From Archaeoglobus sulfaticallidus PM70-1 (GTDB lineage Archaea; Halobacteriota; Archaeoglobi; Archaeoglobales; Archaeoglobaceae), in assembly GCF_000385565.1 (NCBI RefSeq), contig NC_021169.1, positions 620,001-684,000 on the forward strand: 64,000 nucleotides of DNA, given 5' to 3'. Below are positions 61,393 through 64,000 of this stretch, piece by piece. The notes under the pieces were generated by a model that was not told where the DNA came from, made no database searches, and saw only the letters and a program-made list of their open reading frames with translations. The first letter of the stretch is position 1; the number at the start of each line of letters is the position of its first letter. The translations under genes were made by a program, and so were the position numbers.

Positions 61393-62202
61393 ATGGCAAA
61401 AAAATCAGATGAAAAGTTTATCATAAAAAGATCAGGATATCCCAGTAAAGGTGAAATCGTTATTGGTACTGTCACAAGGGTACTGGATTTCGGAGCTTTT
61501 GTTTCTCTAGATGAATATGAAAATCGTGAAGGGCTTGTTCACATAAGTGAGGTTGCACCGGGATGGATCAAAGACATCAGGGATCATGTCAAAAAAGGCC
61601 AGAAGGTTGTATGTAAGGTTCTAGACACAAATCCGAAAAGGGGACACATAGATCTATCGATAAAGGATGTAAACGAGAGGCAGAGAAGAGAGAAAGTTCA
61701 GCAGTGGAAGAGTGAACAGCGAGCATTCAAGTGGTTGGAGATTGCCGGAGAAAAGGCAGGTGTATCCAAGAAAGAGCTTTTTGAGGTGGGTAAAAAGCTT
61801 CTCAAAGAATATGACACGATTTACGGAGTTTTTGAAGATGTGTTTTATGAGGGGCATAAGGCGATTTTGGATATTGCCGGAGAAAAACTCGCTAAAGCCA
61901 TAGAGGAAATAGCCAAAGAGAATATAAAACCGCACAAGGTTGAGATCAGAGGTATCTTCCAGCTGAAAAGCAATGCTCCGGATGGAATAGAGAGAATAAA
62001 ATCCGCATTGCTGGAGATAAATAACCTAAGCTTAGATGGTGTGAACATAAAGATAGACTATGTTGGAGCACCGAAGTACAGAATAATTGTTGAAAGTGAA
62101 GACTACAAAACTGCGGAGAAAGCCCTCAAAAAAGCCGTTGATAAGGTTCTCAAGAAGATTAAAAAGCTTGGAGGGGAGGGAACATTCGAGAAGGAGGTCT
62201 AA
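61393..62202 (+). CDS. eif2a: Translation initiation factor aIF2 alpha subunit
   Basis: The 269-residue protein has an N-terminal S1 domain (GEIVIGTVTRVLDFGAFVSL ... HISEVAPGWIKDI, about 18-90), a central helical domain and a C-terminal alpha/beta domain that binds the gamma subunit (IDYVGAPKYRIIVESEDYKT). It is part of the aIF2 heterotrimer that brings Met-tRNAi. It is followed by nop10 after 9 bp. Confidence 0.96.
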   Translation: MAKKSDEKFIIKRSGYPSKGEIVIGTVTRVLDFGAFVSLDEYENREGLVHISEVAPGWIKDIRDHVKKGQKVVCKVLDTNPKRGHIDLSIKDVNERQRREKVQQWKSEQRAFKWLEIAGEKAGVSKKELFEVGKKLLKEYDTIYGVFEDVFYEGHKAILDIAGEKLAKAIEEIAKENIKPHKVEIRGIFQLKSNAPDGIERIKSALLEINNLSLDGVNIKIDYVGAPKYRIIVESEDYKTAEKALKKAVDKVLKKIKKLGGEGTFEKEV

Positions 62203-62211
62203 ATCGATACC

Positions 62212-62391
62212 ATGAAATCGAGATTAAGGAAGTGCAGGAATTGTGGGAGATATACCTTAAAGGAATCCTGTCCGGTTTGTAAACAAAAAACTATCTCCCC
62301 AATTCCACCAAAATTCTCGATTGAAGATAGATATGGAAAATACAGGAGAAAACTCAGAATGGAGAAAGGATTTTTTAGCTTTAAAGATTAG
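62212..62391 (+). CDS. nop10: H/ACA RNP protein Nop10
   Basis: This 59-residue protein shows a zinc ribbon, C8-x2-C11 (KCRNCGRYTL) and C20-x2-C23 (ESCPVCKQKT), then PIPPKFSIEDRYGKYRRKLR, the extended part that binds Cbf5. It is a core part of the H/ACA pseudouridylation complex. Its place between aIF2-alpha and PAC2 is conserved in archaea. Confidence 0.95.
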   Translation: MKSRLRKCRNCGRYTLKESCPVCKQKTISPIPPKFSIEDRYGKYRRKLRMEKGFFSFKD

Positions 62392-62403
62392 GAGGTGATT
62401 TTA

Positions 62404-63183
62404 ATGCTGAAAAAAGTAGATGTGAGGTTTTTCAAATCTCCTGAGGAATTTGGTTTGAAAGATCCGGTAATGATTGAAGGATTACCGGGGATAGGGCATG
62501 TAGGAAAGCTGGTTGCCGATCATCTTGTTAAAGAGCTGAAGGCTGAGAAGGCTGTGGAAATCTACTCGCATTACTTCCCACCACAGGTTATGGTTGAAGA
62601 GGATGGAACAATAAAGATGCCCAAAAACGAGGTCTATGTCCACAAAGCAAATGATGTTGCTCCGGATTTGGTCATCCTCGTAGGAGACTTCCAGAGCATA
62701 AGCAACGAAGGCCATTTTGAGCTTGTTAATGCATATATCGACATCGCAAAGAAATTCGGCGTTAAAAGGATATTCACTCTTGGCGGTTACGGAATAGGAA
62801 AGCTCGTTGAAGAGCCGTATGTGCTCGGGGCAGCCAACGATCCCAAGCTCATCGAGGAACTCTCACAGTACGACATACAGTTCGAGAAGGGTGAGCCTGG
62901 TGGGGGAATAATCGGTGCTTCCGGGTTAATCCTGGGCGTTGCACAGCTTGAAGGAATAGAGTCTGCCTGTCTTATGGGAGTGACTTCTGGCTACATGGTC
63001 GATCCGAAAAGTGCCAAGGCCGTTCTTGAAGTTCTGATGAAAATGCTGAAGATAGATGTGAGCGTTGAGGCTCTCGAAGAGAGAGCCAGGGAGATGGAGA
63101 GGATCATAGCCCACATAAGGGAAATGCAGGAGACCACAATCCAGCAGTGGAAGAGCGACGAGGATTTGGGTTACTTCAGATAG
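62404..63183 (+). CDS. PAC2-family proteasome assembly chaperone homologue
   Basis: From ATG 62404, with GGAGGTGA 5 bp upstream, the protein has 259 residues. IEGLPGIGHVGKLVADHLVK (about 24-43), PDLVILVGDFQS, GGYGIGKLVEEPYVLGA and GEPGGGIIGASGLILGVAQ are the PAC2/PbaB-type motifs; the C-terminus is helical and charged. Archaeal members are thought to help proteasome or other ATPase assembly. It is the third gene of the aIF2-alpha operon. Confidence 0.9.
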   Translation: MLKKVDVRFFKSPEEFGLKDPVMIEGLPGIGHVGKLVADHLVKELKAEKAVEIYSHYFPPQVMVEEDGTIKMPKNEVYVHKANDVAPDLVILVGDFQSISNEGHFELVNAYIDIAKKFGVKRIFTLGGYGIGKLVEEPYVLGAANDPKLIEELSQYDIQFEKGEPGGGIIGASGLILGVAQLEGIESACLMGVTSGYMVDPKSAKAVLEVLMKMLKIDVSVEALEERAREMERIIAHIREMQETTIQQWKSDEDLGYFR

Positions 63184-63201
63184 CTTACTTCAGATAACGG
63201 T

Positions 63202-63924
63202 ATGATCAAGGTTGGTTGCTGTGGCTTTCCAACCCCGATGAACAAATATTTCTCATTTTTTGATGTTGTTGAAGTGCAGAAGACTTTTTACGATTTTCCG
63301 AGAATCGACAGCATTAAGAGATGGAGAGAGAAAACTGATAGCATCAACAGAGATTTTGAGTTCATAATTAAAGCCAATCAGCTAATAACTCATCCACCTT
63401 CCAGCCCGACATACAAGAAATCGAAGCTGAAACCAAAAAATTCAGGTTTCTTCAGGATGGTTGAGGAGGTTACTGAAGCTTTGAAGAAGACTGTTGAAAT
63501 CGCAGATATACTGAGGTGTGACAAAATCCTGTTTCAGACTCCACCCTCGTTCAAACACTCGAGCGAGAACATAGAGAACATGGAAAGGTTCTTCACAGCC
63601 ATGAAAAACTATGGAAAATTCAGAATCATACTTGAGCTGAGAGGTTGGAAGGAGGCTGAAATACTGGATGCACTGGAAAGGCTATCCAGCTTCAGCCCGG
63701 TACACTGTGTTGATCCTTTCCGTTCCAGGCAGCTGAGCGGAGAGTTTCAGTACTTCAGATTGCATGGGAGGTATGAAAGCAACAGGATAATTTATTCTTA
63801 CAAGTACAGCAATTCAGAGCTTTCATCTCTCAAAAAACTCGTTAAAAAAGGGTATGTGATGTTCAACAACAAGTATATGCTGGAGGATGCAATGAGATTC
63901 AAAGAGATACTTAACTCTGACTGA
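63202..63924 (+). CDS. DUF72 (YecE-like) TIM-barrel protein
   Basis: The 240-residue protein has the DUF72 pattern: MIKVGCCGFPTPMNKYFSFF, DVVEVQKTFYDFP, FEFIIKANQLITHPPSSPTY, ILFQTPPSFKHSSENIEN, and the C-terminal FQYFRLHGRYESNRIIYSYK. The function of the family is unknown. It lies 18 bp after the PAC2 gene and is probably in the same transcript. Confidence 0.9.
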   Translation: MIKVGCCGFPTPMNKYFSFFDVVEVQKTFYDFPRIDSIKRWREKTDSINRDFEFIIKANQLITHPPSSPTYKKSKLKPKNSGFFRMVEEVTEALKKTVEIADILRCDKILFQTPPSFKHSSENIENMERFFTAMKNYGKFRIILELRGWKEAEILDALERLSSFSPVHCVDPFRSRQLSGEFQYFRLHGRYESNRIIYSYKYSNSELSSLKKLVKKGYVMFNNKYMLEDAMRFKEILNSD

Positions 63925-63927
63925 ATG

Positions 63928-64000
63928 TTAGCCCCTCTTCGACTCACCATGAACGATTGCGGATGCAACCATGTGGGCTAACCTGAGCGGCTCCGGGATC
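63928..64000 (-). CDS. C-terminal end of an unidentified protein (truncated by window)
   Basis: The minus-strand frame is open from the window edge to TAA at 63928-63930 and reads ...IPEPLRLAHMVASAIVHGES followed by KRG. This looks like the end of a real globular protein, convergent with the DUF72 gene. Twenty-three residues are too few to name a family. Confidence 0.5.
   Translation of the reverse strand, partial: IPEPLRLAHMVASAIVHGESKRG

Overview
The window comes from a thermophilic euryarchaeon, most likely of the order Archaeoglobales (Archaeoglobus/Geoglobus/Ferroglobus group). Evidence: archaeal 16S and 23S rRNA genes flanked by bulge-helix-bulge processing stems; split RNA polymerase subunits (A'/A'' and B'/B''); a histone, TBP, PAN, aCPSF2 and an H4MPT/methanofuran-type C1 gene (mfnB); and an inositol-1-phosphate synthase that closely matches my memory of the Archaeoglobus enzyme. 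Base composition is moderate, genes are tightly packed, and many have a TATA box about 25 bp before the start codon, which suggests leaderless mRNAs. I saw no CRISPR array, insertion sequence or prophage.

Layout. 1-9.2 kb: a truncated gene, a coiled-coil protein, valS, an FAH-family enzyme, a two-gene operon with a TPD-type nuclease, a recombinase-like protein and a TctA-like permease. 9.2-14.8 kb: an AT-rich gap, a DUF2202 lipoprotein, the rps17e-dapA-dapB operon, a JAMM protease, TBP and small membrane or acyltransferase genes. 15-29.4 kb: a long minus-strand information-processing block, tRNA-Lys-rpoH-rpoB2-rpoB1-rpoA1-rpoA2-rpl30e-nusA-rps12-rps7-fusA, then tuf-rps10 with its own promoter, then RNase Z. 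29.5-39.9 kb: housekeeping enzymes (Sua5, adenylate kinase, pyruvate carboxylase subunit B, ThiE, aCPSF2). 39.9-45 kb: the rRNA operon 16S-tRNA-Ala-23S, with promoters in the leader and in the spacer and no linked 5S gene. 45-51.1 kb: trmI-NAC, inositol phosphate synthase, and a regulator-HMG-CoA synthase-thiolase-DUF35 operon that begins the mevalonate pathway. 51.1-59.3 kb: a phosphoribosyltransferase, a PhoU-TrkA_C protein, an MBL protein with mfnB, a HisA-like protein, prs, hisB, hisA, PAN and histone. 59.3-64 kb: an intron-containing tRNA-Ser, a small membrane protein, a decayed repeat-protein gene, and aIF2-alpha-nop10-PAC2-DUF72.

Most of the window is ordinary core genome. The observations most worth a second look are: an Asp where the catalytic Cys of the mevalonate-operon thiolase is expected; tRNA-Lys apparently leading the RNA polymerase operon; a tRNA-Ser intron able to pair with its own exon; the TPD nuclease operon; a frameshifted repeat-protein pseudogene; pyruvate carboxylase B lacking its biotinyl domain; and a promoter between 16S and tRNA-Ala/23S.
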